A stretch of 64,000 nucleotides of DNA from Diploptera punctata. Its lineage: Eukaryota > Arthropoda > Insecta > Blattodea > Blaberidae. The position numbers and the translations under genes were made by a program. The notes beneath the pieces are model-generated. The model saw only the letters and a list, made by a program, of their open reading frames with translations, was not told where the DNA came from and did no database searches. Shown here piece by piece: positions 43,095-54,714 of the stretch. Numbering within the stretch: position 1 is the stretch's first letter; every line of letters starts with the position of its first letter. The stretch covers positions 99,776-163,775 of the forward strand of contig JASPKZ010009711.1 in the NCBI GenBank assembly GCA_030220185.1, in the 5' to 3' direction.

Positions 43095-43790
43095 CTAACT
43101 CACTGGCATTATCGAACCCATAGATTCATAGCCGCGCGGAAATAAGCTCTCCATACATTCCTATCTCGAGCTAATGTTTTCCAATCGCTACTGTATAATC
43201 TAGTTCCCTCAAATCATGGTTAATGGTATTTTCCAATCTCATTCTTGGTCTGCCTTCATGATAGATGTTCTGTCGTCCAGGAGTACAACTTCTTACTCCA
43301 CGTGTTGGTGGACTCATGAATCTTCGAATTTCTTTATTGCAGTAGCTTTTATGCTATTGTAGAAAATATTCGTTTTCAATTTAACAAACTGCATTTGTTT
43401 CCATAAGTAGATCAAGGATGAAGTGGGAGGAAAACATTAACTATGATTTGAAGGAGGTAAATTATACAGGGGATGACTGGAAAACAGTCCAGGATAGGAA
43501 TGTATTGAATGCTTACATCTGCGCGACCATGGGTTCGATAGACAGTGAATTAGTTAGGTATTCACAGGAGCCTTTTGCATGGATTCTCTGAAACCGTCCC
43601 CTCTCAGAGAACCGAATGGGGAACTATTTTACCTCCGGAAAATTTTATCCCAGTAGAATCCATGTCCGCGTATCTTGACGGTTGTATTTTTACGGTGAAA
43701 GATCATTCGATTTCAATCATGGTACTTCTTTAGTCTGTGTTATCGCCTTCGAACTTCTCAACATTGGTAAATGCACACCACCACGGCAAA
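43095..43790. mobile_element. Three RTE-like LINE pieces in alternating orientation
   Basis: 43095-43255 is the 3' end on the minus strand (CTCACTGGCATTATCGAACC). 43402-43560 is the 3' end on the plus strand (GGATGAAGTGGGAGGAAAAC to ACCATGGGTTCGATAGACAG). 43565-43790 is the 5' end on the minus strand, complementary to 8040-8300 (plus sense CTGAAACCGTCCCCTCTCAG, CCTCCGGAAAATTTTATCCC, CACACCACCACGGCAAAAT). All are diverged. Confidence 0.82.
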
Positions 43791-44236
43791 ATTAACTTAT
43801 AGCCCGCCCTACTTATTGATATAGTAGTTTTTCTTCGAGAAAATATATCATTAAATACTTCACTATCATCGCCGTACTCTATAATAAAGCAATTTTAATG
43901 TATTGTATTTTGCATTACGAAGTGAAGTGATTGTTAAAGCGAGGACACAATGAGGTATGATTTTTCTCACTTGTATCGGTTGACAATCGGAACGAATTCA
44001 CAATAAAAATTAAAGATTGTTCCAGTCACGAAGGGTTGTAGCTTGGTAGCGCAGTGACATCACGGAAGATGTTGTTCATTATAACTAAATGAGATCGTGC
44101 ACAGGAATAACGCTTTATTCACGATCCCACTTAACTTACTGTAGTAGGTTTAAGATCAAGCATATATCCACTTAAATGAGCTAAATTTGTATTCTTGCTC
44201 GTTTTTTTTATTCCTAAATTATTAGCTTGTTCTATA
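43791..44236. other. No recognisable feature
   Basis: Nothing recognised. Confidence 0.5.
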
Positions 44237-44404
44237 CAGAGTGAACGGTAATTGCACCGACAAACTTCAGGGATTGATTCCTGACTGGAAATGAAGGAAA
44301 AAATTACCTATAAACATGTGTCCGAAAATAAACGGTGTGCATGCAAAGACAACAATCGTCCCGGAACACAGTGCATAGTATAATCGCATCCACGTCACAA
44401 CAGA

Positions 44405-44690
44405 CGTTCAAAGTGGCCTCCATGGTGTGCAATTCACGCGTTCACACGTCGCGTCGTATCATGGATTGCCTCACTCTTTCGCATGTTCCGGCCTCTCTCC
44501 GAATAGCGTCACAGGCGACGTGGACACGCTGCTGAAGGATAAGCACATCAGGAACTGGTTCAGCATACACAACGCTTTTCAGATGCCCCCAGAGGTAAAA
44601 ATGCAGGGGGTTTAAGTCCGGTGATCTAGCAGGCCATGCAACAGGACAGAGAGAATAAAGCCATTTGTCAGTATCATCTAACCGTGGCAA
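44405..44690 (-). pseudogene. Mariner-like transposase C-terminus
   Basis: The minus-strand frame reads WPARSPDLNPLHFYLWGHLK, SVVYAEPVPDVLILQQRVHV, CDAIRREAGTCERVRQSMIR, RRDV. WPxRSPDLNPLxFxLWG carries the third catalytic acidic residue region of mariner-type transposases. The N-terminal and central parts are missing. Confidence 0.85.
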
Positions 44691-44701
44691 CGATGCATTT
44701 A

Positions 44702-45000
44702 TCATCATCAACAACGAGGATTAAGCCCAATGGTCTGTTCCGATCTCATTATAGGTCGAATTGGTCATTCCATCTCTTCAATGGTCTTCCCAACATTCTT
44801 CTCCCTTTTGGTTTATAATTATACATTCTTCTTGGTATGCGCTGTTCATTCATTTGTAATACGTGATGAAGATAATCATTTTGATAATATTTTATTCTTT
44901 CACAGAGATTAAATATATTAACTTCTGCTCTTATAGCTTCGTTTATCTTTTTATCGGTCCTTTGGTATCCTGCTATTGCTTTCAATATCTTCATTTCAGC
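44702..45000 (-). mobile_element. LINE ('IAGYQRT' family) 3' end with 12-bp TSD
   Basis: A 299-bp insertion inside the mariner, flanked by ACGATGCATTTA (44690-44701 and 45001-45012). The minus frame 44749-45009 reads AEMKILKAIAGYQRTDKKIN, RAEVNIFNLCERIKYYQNDY, PRRMYNYKPKGRRMLGRPLK, RWNDQFDL and stop. The 3' end has a GATGAT tail. The 86-residue frame is intact but 5'-truncated. Confidence 0.9.
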
Positions 45001-45177
45001 ACGATGCATTTACGAACCCTTATTTATAGGACATTTTTCCTCAATTTACAGTCAGGAATCAGTCCCTGCAGTTTGTCGGTGTAATTAAAATTCACCCTGT
45101 AATTAGGATCAGAATTTCTGGGTTACAATTATGCATATTATGTTTTGTTTTCAAAATTCCAAAAACTTATAAGAACA

Positions 45178-45615
45178 ATAAAAAAACACTCTTGTCCGAA
45201 AAGTACGCCCAGATACAATTATAAAATTTTATAAAACAATGGCTCTTTCAACTCTACTTTATGGTTCTGAAACCTGGACTCTTACTAGAGGTAAATTAAA
45301 TAGGATAGTAGCTGCAGAAATGAAGTTATTAAGACCTTTAGCGGGTTATGCGCTTTATGACCACATGCATAATGAAGATATACGCAAAGCTCTCAACACA
45401 CCAGCAATAACTGAAACCATCCAAATATACCAAAATAATTGGCATGAACACATCCTTAGAATGCCAAACAGTAAACTACCACTGCAGCTATTCAACTACA
45501 TACCCGAAGGACGAAGAGATCCAGGAAGACCTAAGAAGCAATGGAGGGAACAATTTTTATCCTGAAGCGGAACAGGCCAATGGCCTATAATCCATTATTG
45601 TAATTGATGATGATG
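45178..45615 (+). mobile_element. LINE ('IAGYQRT' family) 3' end
   Basis: The plus frame 45239-45565 reads TLLYGSETWTLTRGKLNRIV, AAEMKLLRPLAGYALYDHMH, EDIRKALNTPAITETIQIYQ, NNWHEHILRMPNSKLPLQLF, PEGRRDPGRPKKQWREQF and stop, then a TTGATGATGATG tail at about 45605. It is 5'-truncated with a clean 108-codon frame. Confidence 0.87.
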
Positions 45616-46576
45616 TTTTGTTTACAATTTAACACGACCATATGCTGTATATTCTCTTCATTAAGCAAACTATTGAGTGACTTCGCATGGTTGTGTTCGA
45701 TAAATATAAAACCCAGAATTGTTAATCCTAATTTTTAAAAAAAATTCTAAAATTACACAATTCGGTTATGAAAAATAAACCAGTACCTATACTTAGTAAA
45801 CATAATTTGGACAATCTCAAGTATTTGGTCAGATGTTTTCATTTAAGGGATGTAGACGACAAACTTGACAGCCCATAAAATGTTTTACGGAGTTACGTGT
45901 GTCATAAATCTGCTTTCAAATGTTTATTTCACAACTAGTCAGAACTGAATATTTGTTTTATTATACAAGTAATAGTATGTTTCAAAACTTAATGAAATGC
46001 CGATATTGCAGAAACATATTTTTTTTAGAAATATCTGGGTTGTCAAGTTTTTCGCCCACACACCTTTTTTTATAAAATAACTGGACGATTGTTTTAAAAT
46101 ACGGTACAAATTTTGTGTCAAGGTGTTTCAGCTTATGTCTTTTAAAGTTTGCTCTTAAAATATTAGTTATGAATGGATTTAGAAATAATGAATTAGTACC
46201 TGAATTTTCTAAGTATGATTTCCATTACAGTGCTCGAACAGCTAAACTCGTTTGGGAGCATGATTAAAATATGCCTATTCAGCTCTATTCTAGTACTTTT
46301 ACATAATATGTAAAATTACGTAAAAGCATGTGTGCATCTTGTAGCGGTATCTGTGTGTCAGTATTCTCAAGTGAGAGAGTTATTTTGGCATATAGGCGGG
46401 GCTGTAGGAAAATTACCAATAACTCAACTTTTCTTATCCTCGCTTTGTTTAGTTGAAACCCCTCAACATACCACTGTAGATTTGCCTGCATACAGAAAAG
46501 CCTTACAAATAATACATTTCCGGGCTCATTTTTACCTGATAAAGGTCCAACTTTTTAAGTGTTATAGCTCTCAAGA
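45616..46576. other. No recognisable feature
   Basis: AT-rich. A frame at 46332-46718 runs into a SINE and is not supported as a gene. Confidence 0.5.
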
Positions 46577-46735
46577 TGTCCGTCGCCGTGGCGTAGTCGG
46601 TAGAGTCCCTACCTTCCACTCCGGCGACCCGGGTTCGATTCCTGGCGGAGTAGGGGATTTTAAATCTCCACCTTGGGTCTGGGTGTGTGTCCTGTCCTTG
46701 TGTCTATGTGAGAATTAAAGAAAGTTAACAAAGAG
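46577..46735 (+). repeat. SINE S5
   Basis: tRNA-like head CGTCGCCGTGGCGTAGTCGG (box A), then CTTCCACTCCGGCGACCC and box B GGGTTCGATTCCTGG, followed by a short body GATTTTAAATCTCCACCTTG and GTGTCTATGTGAGAATTAAAG. It is the only copy in the window, so the 3' boundary is uncertain. Confidence 0.75.
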
Positions 46736-47329
46736 GTAAAACAAAAAAGAAAAAGATAAAACAAGAAGGAAAACCAGTATAAACGAAAAAAAAATGGTAC
46801 AGGTTTCTAATTTAATTAAAAACGGCGCGTTACATACCATACATCATATGTAAATGAAAAAAATGTCATATAAGCTACACTTACTAAAAATGTATTTAAA
46901 ATCAGATAATTCGGGATATTTAGTATGGTTAATTTTAATCATTAAACTGAGAGATAGGAACCGGGAGAAGTCAGATTGTAATGCTAAAGTTTACAACTGG
47001 CAGTGACATATGTCATGAAATAATCCACTGCAGATTCGCTGCTTCAAACTTGTACAAGATCTTTGTATCATCCGTTTATAGGTGCACCTATTAAATTAAA
47101 GCATGACTTTGCTAAACCAATTAACCGCATGAACGTTGTTAAGCTGCTGAAGGAAAAGCTACGTCCAACTTGTTTACAAATGTGAAGATGTAATTGGAGA
47201 GAATGATAAGTCATTTGCATGCATATTAAGTGACTTGGTACGAAAATAACAGAAATGCATATAAACACGTCGGGCAGGAATATAGTAATCATGACAATGG
47301 AGAAATGTTTCCAGAGTTCTGACCTGAAA
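46736..47329. other. No recognisable feature
   Basis: Short possible coding scrap at 47080-47150 (FAKPINRMNVVKLLKEKLRP); family not recognised. Confidence 0.35.
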
Positions 47330-47925
47330 AACAGGAATGAGATGCACAAGGAAATTAAGCATAAGTAGGCTCAGTTCTGGAAATGCGTGTTATTATGCAT
47401 TACAGAGACTTTTGACTTCCTAACTCCTTTCAAAAAACGTTAAACTTAAAGTATATAAAACTATTATTCTACCAGTTATATTATATGGTGCGAAACATGG
47501 ACTCTTACTTTAAGGGAGGAAAGGAGATTACGAATATTTGAGAATAAAGTTCTTAGGTAAGTTTTTGGACCAAAGAGAGATGAACAGACAGGTGAATGGA
47601 GAAGACTACATTATCAGTGAATTACATGGTCTTTATAGGAAGCCAGATATAATGAGAACAGTTAAGTCTCGTAGACTGCGATGGGCAGGACATGTGACAC
47701 GAATGGGGTATGAAAGACTTGCATGGAAGCTTCTTGTAGAAAACCAGAGGGGAAAACGCCCAGTTGGTAGACCAAGAATAAGGTGGGAGAATAACATTAA
47801 CTATGATTTGAGGGAAGTAGATTATACTGGGGGTGATTGGAAAACATTGGCTCAGGATAGGGATGTATGGAGAGCTTATGTCCGCGCGGCCATGAACCTA
47901 CGGGTTCGATAGCGCCAGTTGGTTG
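47330..47925 (+). mobile_element. RTE-like LINE, 3' fragment
   Basis: Starts at AACAGGAATGAGATGCACAA and runs through the QRLLTS region, ILPVILYG (frameshift), the frame 47538-47912 with SELHGLYRKPDIMRTVKSRR, LRWAGHVTRMGYERLAWKLL, GRPRIRWENNINYDLREVDY and NLRVR, then GGGTTCGATAGCGCCAGTTG. One of the less damaged C-termini. Confidence 0.92.
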
Positions 47926-48015
47926 GTTGGTTGGTTGGTTGGTTAGTTAGTTAGTTAGTTGGTTAGTTAGATAGTTAGTTAGATAGTTAGTTAGATAGTT
48001 AGTTAGATAGTTAGT
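47926..48015. repeat. (TTGG)n(TTAG)n LINE tail
   Basis: Tetranucleotide tail of the preceding LINE, shifting from TTGG to TTAG and then GATAGTTAGTTA units. Confidence 0.93.
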
Positions 48016-48244
48016 ACTGACGAAACTTCATTTTCAGAACCTGTAAGGAGGCAATGAAAATCGAAACGGTATCGAAAATTTGCCTATGTATTTGTTTTGA
48101 TTCGTTTTTCATTTCACTTAAAATATCATCACGGCCTTGTCTGAAAGAGCCAGTTCTTGTGTTTTGTGAATAACATAATCTCAAATTAATTTGCAGTTAT
48201 ATTTTGAACGAATACACTTATTTTAAAAAATATATTATACGTAT

Positions 48245-48655
48245 CATCATCAGCATCAAGGATTAGACCTTAAAGTCTGTTCCAATCTCATGCTAGAATT
48301 GGTCTATCCGTCTTTTAATGGGTTTTCCTACATTTCTTCGTCCTAGTGGTTAATGAAGAATCTGTTTCGGAATTCTATTGTTATCCATTCTATTGATGTG
48401 GTCCATCCATTCATCTCTGCATTGTGCAATTCTATCTAATAGTTTGAATATGTTTAATTCAGTTTGTATATTTTCGTTTTGTTTTCGATCTGTTATTGTA
48501 TAGCCAGTCAAACTCCTCAGAAACCTCATTTATGACGTTTCTATTCTTCGTTCCTGGTTTTTGGTTAAGACCCAGTGTTCCGATTCATAGGCCCACAATA
48601 GTGTTGGAACCGCCGTTGTTTTATAAAAATTTAAGTGTCTCCTTTCTATGTTAAA
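48245..48655 (-). pseudogene. LINE ('IAGYQRT' family) 3' end
   Basis: The minus strand reads KFFYKTTAVPTLL, RFLRSLTGYTITDRKQNENI, TELNIFKLLDRIAQCRDEW, HINRMDNNRIPKQ, GRRNVGKPIKR with a stop, and the 3' end GATGATGATACG at about 48245. Diverged. Confidence 0.75.
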
Positions 48656-48749
48656 AGTACATAAGTAATAATTAAATAAAATGTTAAAAGGAAGTACCTG
48701 ATATCAGTTGTCCTCACTAAATGCAACTAAAAACTAAAAAGCAATGAAT

Positions 48750-49000
48750 TTTAGAAGTATTGAAAGTAATAACTTTAACCATTTTTCTATTTCGCTCAGC
48801 ATAGGACCGATGCACCCAGCATATTGAGGAGTTTGGGTAGTTGCAATAAGTAGTGGCTCCAGGTTGAGATAACCAGCTATTAAAGGCTAGTGGAGGCCGA
48901 CATGCTGACCACATGTCATCCATATACAGGCTGGATCGTCCAATCTATTAACACATGTGGATGTGAGACTAATGGCCTTCTAGGCCTGTCAAGACTGAGG
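48750..49000 (+). repeat. SINE S4, plus copy
   Basis: GGACCGATGCACCCAGCAT, GTAGTTGCAATAAGTAGTGG, GGCCGACATGCTGACCACAT, AACACATGTGGATGTGAGAC and CTTCTAGGCCTGTCAAGACT are the complement of the copy at 19735-19960. The head is cut. Confidence 0.72.
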
Positions 49001-49141
49001 AACGCTCGCATACACCTGCATTCACACAAAAAAATAAGTTGTATGCATCCTGTTGATATATGTGAAGAATGTCGTACACCAATAGCATGGCTAACACACG
49101 CATGAAGAATGAATTGACCTACTTAGCAAAACATCGCTTGA

Positions 49142-49142
<1 letters not shown>

Positions 49143-49195
<53 letters not shown>
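49143..49195. repeat. (TA)n microsatellite
   Basis: About 50 bp of TATATA. Confidence 0.97.
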
Positions 49196-49196
<1 letters not shown>

Positions 49197-49239
49197 AGGT
49201 GTACAGTATATTTGATAAAACACGTTTTATAGCAACTAT

Positions 49240-49950
49240 TAACATGAAATTCTTTCTTCTTCTTCATAATTTGTAGGATTTTCATCCTGTTTATTTCCAA
49301 AATCACTCCTCGGAGGAAGACGTATTGGATGTGCATTCACCGTCTATCCATCTCTTGGCTGGTCTTCCTCTTGTTTTCTCCCGTTCATTGCGTGCATTCA
49401 CTGTCTATCCATCTCTTGGCTGGTCTTACTCTTGTTCTTCTCCCGTCCATTGGTCTAATCTTCTTTAGCTCTTTTTTGCAAGTCAGTTGTCTTCCATTCT
49501 TTCTATATGACCTTTCCAATATTTTCGTCTACCTATAATAAATTTGATTAGGTCTTGAATATGACATTTGTCCTTAAACTCTTATCAACATTTTTTCCCC
49601 TGAATAGTTCTTAAGATCTTACTTCACATGTGCTTATTATTTGTTTAGTTTTTGTTGTATCAGCCCTAGTTTCTGCTCCATTTACAATAACTGGTTAAAC
49701 TATTGTTTTGTATATACGGATTTTGCTTTCTATTGATATGTTTATTGCGCCAAATTAAATCTTTCATATACCCTGATATTTGTGCTGCTTTATCAGCTTG
49801 TTTATTTACTTCTTTTATTAAAAGTTTAGTGTTTGTTATTAATACACCTAAATAATTAAATTCTGATACTTGTTCTATAATTTTTCTTTCCACTTTTAAT
49901 TTGCATGAAATACACAATTTAAATCTAATTCTGTACAACATTCATAGGTG
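49240..49950 (-). pseudogene. LINE RT thumb and C-terminal fragment
   Basis: Minus frame 49666-49941 reads LCISCKLKVERKIIEQVSEF, NYLGVLITNTKLLIKEVNKQ, AAQISGYMKDLIWRNKHINR, then broken frames to a 3' end with GAAGAAGAAAG at about 49260. The C-terminal stretch is duplicated in tandem (61-bp period, 49332-49453) around a TSQEMDRQ-like sequence. Confidence 0.75.
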
Positions 49951-50439
49951 AATTAAAAAAAAAGTGATTGAAAAATTGTTTTGGACTTGTCAGTTCTTGT
50001 AAACAGTATATTTTATTTTGTTTATCCGGTTTAAATAACACGTGTTCAAAGAATTGTTGAGATACCGTATATCCTGTCAAGTGATATGTTCTTATTTAAT
50101 TAAAATCTGATATAATTAGTGACTGGTAGACTCTTACATACAACAAATCTATAATTTACTTACGTTTATAATGTTATTGCGCAACTTAAGGCATTGTGAA
50201 AGTCAAGGTCTCCTGACAGGGTTAACTAAATTGCTGTTGCATGCTAGGTTTACTGGTCTGCTCTTTAAACTCCTCTGAAACTAATTGGAGAATGTGATAA
50301 CGCAGACGAAAAATAAACAATTATATATAAAGTATAGAATATAATTAGACTAATTTGGATTAAATTTCGTGTTGGTTTGTTCCACAGACTCACCTTTCAT
50401 AGACAGTTTAAATAATTCCTAATTTACAGTCATTAAGTC
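49951..50439. other. No recognisable feature
   Basis: Nothing recognised. Confidence 0.5.
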
Positions 50440-50614
50440 CACCGCTGAGGTATCGAGATGTCATTGCCTCGGACGCAGAGGGCTTGGATTGGATCCCCGA
50501 TCAGAACAAGTTTCTGGGCGATGATTTTACGGGATTTTCCCTCACTTGTAAGAAAAATGTTGGATACGTTTAAAGCCTAAATAATCCCGAACACTCTTTG
50601 GTCATCATAATCCT
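50440..50614 (+). repeat. SINE S1, diverged head and body
   Basis: CCACCGCTGAGGTATCGAGA, GCCTCGGACGCAGAGGGCTT, GGATTGGATCCCCGATCAGA (degenerate box B) and CCCTCACTTGTAAGAAAAAT follow S1 order. It runs directly into the Rep-A hairpin. Confidence 0.78.
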
Positions 50615-51195
50615 AAGTAATGTCGCGAATGATTTCCAAATTATCGATCAAATCACGAGTCACGAAGTGACGAATAAATTTATCTAGAGGATTTGGAAAT
50701 CAAGAATGGTATTTATTACGACTATAACGAGTGAAATTATGCTGTTTACTGAAAGATCATTATTTAAATATAGTTACCGGTATTTTAAAATAGTTATATA
50801 TTTAATGTAAACGGCGATATTTGAAAACTGATAAAAATGTGAGATTATATATATATATTCACTGCAACTTGATCATGTTATTTATTGCCAAATAGGATCG
50901 CACTATTGTAAGAATGCACCCTAGTGGAGAAATAATGAAACACTTAAAGCTGTATATTATAATCACATTATAGACTATTCATTTATTTTTAGTAAACAAT
51001 TCAGTAAAATCAAAGGAATCTGTTCATTATTTGCTATATTCAATGTATTTGTTGGAGAAAAATAATGCTATGAGCTGTTCAGAATATTAAAGAGGATAAG
51101 GTTTCTTTATTATAAAAGAAGGAGCTGAATAAGATAAATCGATAAAGAGCGATGTGAAACAAGATTGTCATTGGTTAAGTAATCACTCTAACATA
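50615..51195 (-). repeat. Rep-A repeat copy e, reverse
   Basis: Reverse-oriented. The hairpin is at 50619-50715 with an inner CACGAGTCACGAAGTGACGA, then TGTAAACGGCGATATTTG, CTTGATCATGTTATTTATTG, CACCCTAGTGGAGAAATAAT and AGAGCGATGTGAAACAAGAT. Confidence 0.88.
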
Positions 51196-52081
51196 TTTAC
51201 CTTGTTTAGTATGATCATATGAGTAAATGGTGTCTTATTTGAAACTGTCATATTGTTTCGGTGGCGGCTCTGGGATTGAGCTCATTACTTCGGTGAGATC
51301 TTCTTGTCCTTGTGTGGTCAAAATAGTATCTGATCCAGACTTAAATATCCTTTCCTGAGTGGTCGTGTCTCTATAAGGCCCGTGAGACGTGGGGCATGTA
51401 AAGTACCTTATGAAGGGAGAAGTCAAAGATTTTGGGACCTTGGGGTTTTCGGATTTTTCTCAGGCGTCAAGACGGACACTGGGTTGAAATTCTATTACGA
51501 CGACTCATATCATCATCATAATCACCAATTCAAAGTATCATTAGAATTTTTATTCGATATTAAGTCTTCAATAAACACGTGACATGTACAGCAATAGAGA
51601 AACATGCCTATTGGATACAACGGTTATATAGTGTATGTTGAATTAATAATTCCTTTAGAATAGATTTATTATATATTATATATTTTATGAAATAAAAATA
51701 ATAATAAATCTACTGAAAATCTGTTAGGTTAGCTTTAGGTTAATGGAATTTATGCATCCTGCTGATCGAATTTTATTACCTACGTTGTGTGTTTGGCAAA
51801 TGATCCGTAGACTGAGCTTGTCAGTATCGAACTATCGCACTATAATTTCCCATTAATCCCTGCAGTTCTTGATAATGAACTGATTGATTGTCAATCACCA
51901 CTATTCTCATCAACTCGCCCTGCAGGAAATTCTCGATTTAACTATTCGACTTGGATAACATAATTATTATGCAACATTTCTGGTAGTGGGATTGTATCTC
52001 TACTCTGTACAACTGTTTTCAATCAGTGCTAAATAAATTTCCAATGTTTTATCATGTCATACACTTTTTATTTATATTTAA
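51196..52081. other. No recognisable feature
   Basis: A less AT-rich block at about 51240-51500 may be a repeat. Nothing identified. Confidence 0.4.
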
Positions 52082-52129
52082 CTAGCTAATACCCGGCGTG
52101 CGCTGCTACGCCTAAATAAATGTGAATTA

Positions 52130-52335
52130 ATATGCCAATCATCCGGCCATCATCATCATCATCATCCTTATTATCATCATCCTTATCATCATCATCATCC
52201 TTATTATCATCATCCTTCACCGGTGTGGAAAGCAACGGAAAACTACCACACCTATAATTCCCTAGTAAAGCTGCAAAGCATAGCATGAAACTGCTATGAT
52301 TGCAGTGAAAACCTGCCTTCGGGCAGAATTACTGT
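52130..52335 (+). repeat. SINE S1 tail B piece with (CAT)n
   Basis: CATCCGGCCATCATCATC, a CATCATC/CTTATTATCAT run, CACCGGTGTGGAAAGCAACG, ACCACACCTATAATTCCCTA and GCCTTCGGGCAGAATTACTG match tail B of the S1 copies at 2160 and 17045. It sits inside Helitron copy 2. Confidence 0.85.
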
Positions 52336-52426
52336 TTATGTTTAGTTGAATTACTGTTTATGTTTAGGTGGATAATGTTTAGTTGAATAAGTAAAGAAAA
52401 AATAATTATAAATCTATATTTTTAGA

Positions 52427-52810
52427 TACCCCGTGCTGATTACCCGGCGTTGCCCCGGGAGTCTACTTATCCCGATCTTCTTGACTTAAATGAGCTGAAA
52501 TACGAAAATTAATGTTAAATAAGTAGATGGAACAATTTATATCGTAATTACCATATTTTTATATACCCCGTGCTGTTTACCCGGCGTTGTCCGGGAATCT
52601 ACTCATCTGATCATCTTGGAATAAATGAGCTGAAAGACAAAAAATTAATGTATTTCTTATGATTAGTTGAATAAGTAAGATGAAAAATAATTATAAATGT
52701 ATATCGTAATTATTGTAAGATTCCCCGGACTGATTACCCGATGTTGCCCGGGGATCTACTTATCTCGATCTTCTTGGCATAAATGAGCTAAAATACAAAA
52801 TTCATTATTG
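52427..52810. repeat. Helitron internal tandem units
   Basis: Three units starting near 52427, 52563 and 52720, each with CCCCG(T/G)(G/A)CTG, TTACCCG(G/A)(C/T)GTTG, ATCTACT(T/C)ATC and AATGAGCT(G/A)AAA. Spacing is 136 and 157 bp. Confidence 0.85.
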
Positions 52811-53473
52811 TGACCGTAAAGCCATGTACTGCTACGCCCGCACAGGAATTTACGTACTTGTCTCTATCTTCTTGGCATCAATAAAAACAAAAATGGTTAT
52901 TGTGAGTTATCCGTTAGAGATAAACATATGCTGTCGCGGACTTTTTTGTAGAGCTTTTGGAGACATTCAATTCTGTGTACATTAATTTTATGCATTTGTT
53001 ATGGTTTAGGCAGCGTAAGCCATTTAAGTGTCCAAAAAGCTACTTATTTCACGTTTTCCACTACAAAGGGCGATTTTTAAGGGTGTAGGATTTGGGTATC
53101 ACAATTCTCTTATAGCCCTTCATCCCGGGAATCTCCTGAATATTTTGCAAAAACCCCATCACAATCGGATCAACGGTATGGTCGCGCATAAAGTACGAAC
53201 AAACAAACATTCATTGTTATATATTAGATTATTGTAGTACATTTGAATGAAGCATAACATAATTTCTTAATGGCATTTTTTTTATTTTATGTTTTTATAA
53301 CTTGACTTCTTAATTTATATTTTGTGATAGTATCGATACTTCTACATGTATTTGAGGCATTTTTTCACCATCTTTTCTGATTGCCTCGACAGTTTTGGAG
53401 ATTATTTAATCGATACTCTATTTACTTTTTCCTCCCCTTTAGAATAAAATTTATTTCAAGTACAATATTATAT

Positions 53474-53551
53474 TGTCCACCGCTGTGGTCTCGAGGTAGC
53501 GTGCTGCCTTGCCACGCAGCGGGCCCGCATTCGATTCCCGGTCGGGACAGA
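53474..53551 (+). repeat. SINE S1 head, truncated at Rep-A junction
   Basis: CCACCGCTGTGGTCTCGAGG, GTGCTGCCTTGCCACGCAGC and the box B region CATTCGATTCCCGGTCGGGA are well preserved. The body stops abruptly at 53551, where Rep-A sequence begins. Confidence 0.88.
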
Positions 53552-53794
53552 TTCTCCAACAAATACTTTAAATATACGAGCAAACATTGAACAAATTCCT
53601 TGATTTTACTGAGTTGTTTACTAAAAAATAAATTAATAACCTATAATGTTGATTATAATATACTGTTTGATGTGTTTCATTATTTCTCCACTACAATATT
53701 GCGATTCAATTTGGCAATAAATAATGTGATCAAATTGCAGTGAATATACATAACCAGGGAGCGGGGTTTGAGTAAGTAAACAGACGCTTCATAT

Positions 53795-54714
53795 TACTAT
53801 AAATAATATAATTATCCCTTATTCTTCTTCAGTAATAGATCTTGGACTACATCTAGACGCAAATTTAACCTGGCAAACACAAGTGAAACACATATGTAAA
53901 AAGACTTTCTCCATCTTACATTATCTTAGACGTTTAAAGAATTTTCTCCCAGTTTCGTTAAAACAAATCCTTGTGCAGAATCTTGTGTTACCACACTTCG
54001 ATTATTGTGACATTATATATAATGATCTAAACTATGACTTGTCGCAGAGACTGCAGCGTGTTCATAATGCTTGCGTTCGATTCATTTTCAATATCCGCCG
54101 TTATGACCATATTTCCGAACACTTTAATAACCTCTCTTGGCTCCGTCTTACTGACAGACGTAAATTGCACTCTCTTTCACTACTTTTCAAGCTTCTGAAT
54201 TCCTACATCCCTACTTACCTGGCGTCTAGATTTGAGAAGTTATCCTCTTACCACAATATTGACACTAGATCACAAGATAGCAGTCTGCTAACAATTCCTC
54301 TTCACAGCACTTCCTCCTATTCTACTTCCTTCACAGTAGCCTCTGCCCGCTCCTGGAATCTCCTTCCTCAAGATATCAGGGGTTGCCGCACACTTGGTAC
54401 CTTTAAGTCACGCTTATACAGTTACCTGTTGTCTAATAATTAATTTTTCTCTATTTATTTAATTGTATACTATGTCATTAATCTTTTCCTGTTTTTTTAT
54501 ATATATTGTACATATTATATATTTAATTCGTTAAATTTAGAGTAAATCAAAATACATTATAAATATTAATTGTATTGTATTCATAACTTGTAATCGTTTA
54601 TATATATATATTGTAATTTAGATTTAAGACTATTTTTTTGTTTGTATTTTTTTTAAACCTGGTTGAGTGGTAGACAAGGCCTTAAGGCCTTAACTCTGCC
54701 AGGTAAAATAAAGC

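Larger units (their letters stand above)
44237..45099 (-). mobile_element. Mariner-like element split by LINE
   Basis: TIRs of about 60 bp (CAGAGTGAACGGTAATTG at left; complement of right CAGGGTGAATTTTAATTA), then ACCGACAAACT(T/G)CAGGGA in both; flanked by TA (44235-44236 and 45100-45101). The own sequence, after removing the 299-bp LINE insertion plus duplicated target, is about 550 bp and keeps only the transposase C-terminus. Internally deleted and inactive. Confidence 0.88.
52082..53228 (-). mobile_element. Non-autonomous Helitron copy 2, expanded
   Basis: Reverse copy. On the minus strand it starts TCTAATATATAACAATGAAT after an A (53229 complement) and ends GGCGTAGCAGCGCACGCCGG (hairpin) then GTATTAGCTAG before a T. 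The 5' region shares GTTTGTTTGTTCGTACTTTA with copy 1. At 1147 bp it is longer because it has about three copies of a 136-157 bp internal unit (copy 1 has one) and a SINE tail B piece at 52130-52335. Confidence 0.9.

Noticed and set aside
46577..46660. Functional tRNA gene
   Set aside because: Box A and box B are present, but acceptor ends do not pair and SINE-type body follows. The same applies to the S1-S3 heads.
46332..46718. 128-codon plus-strand frame
   Set aside because: Its last third is SINE S5 sequence; the first part matches nothing and composition is not gene-like.
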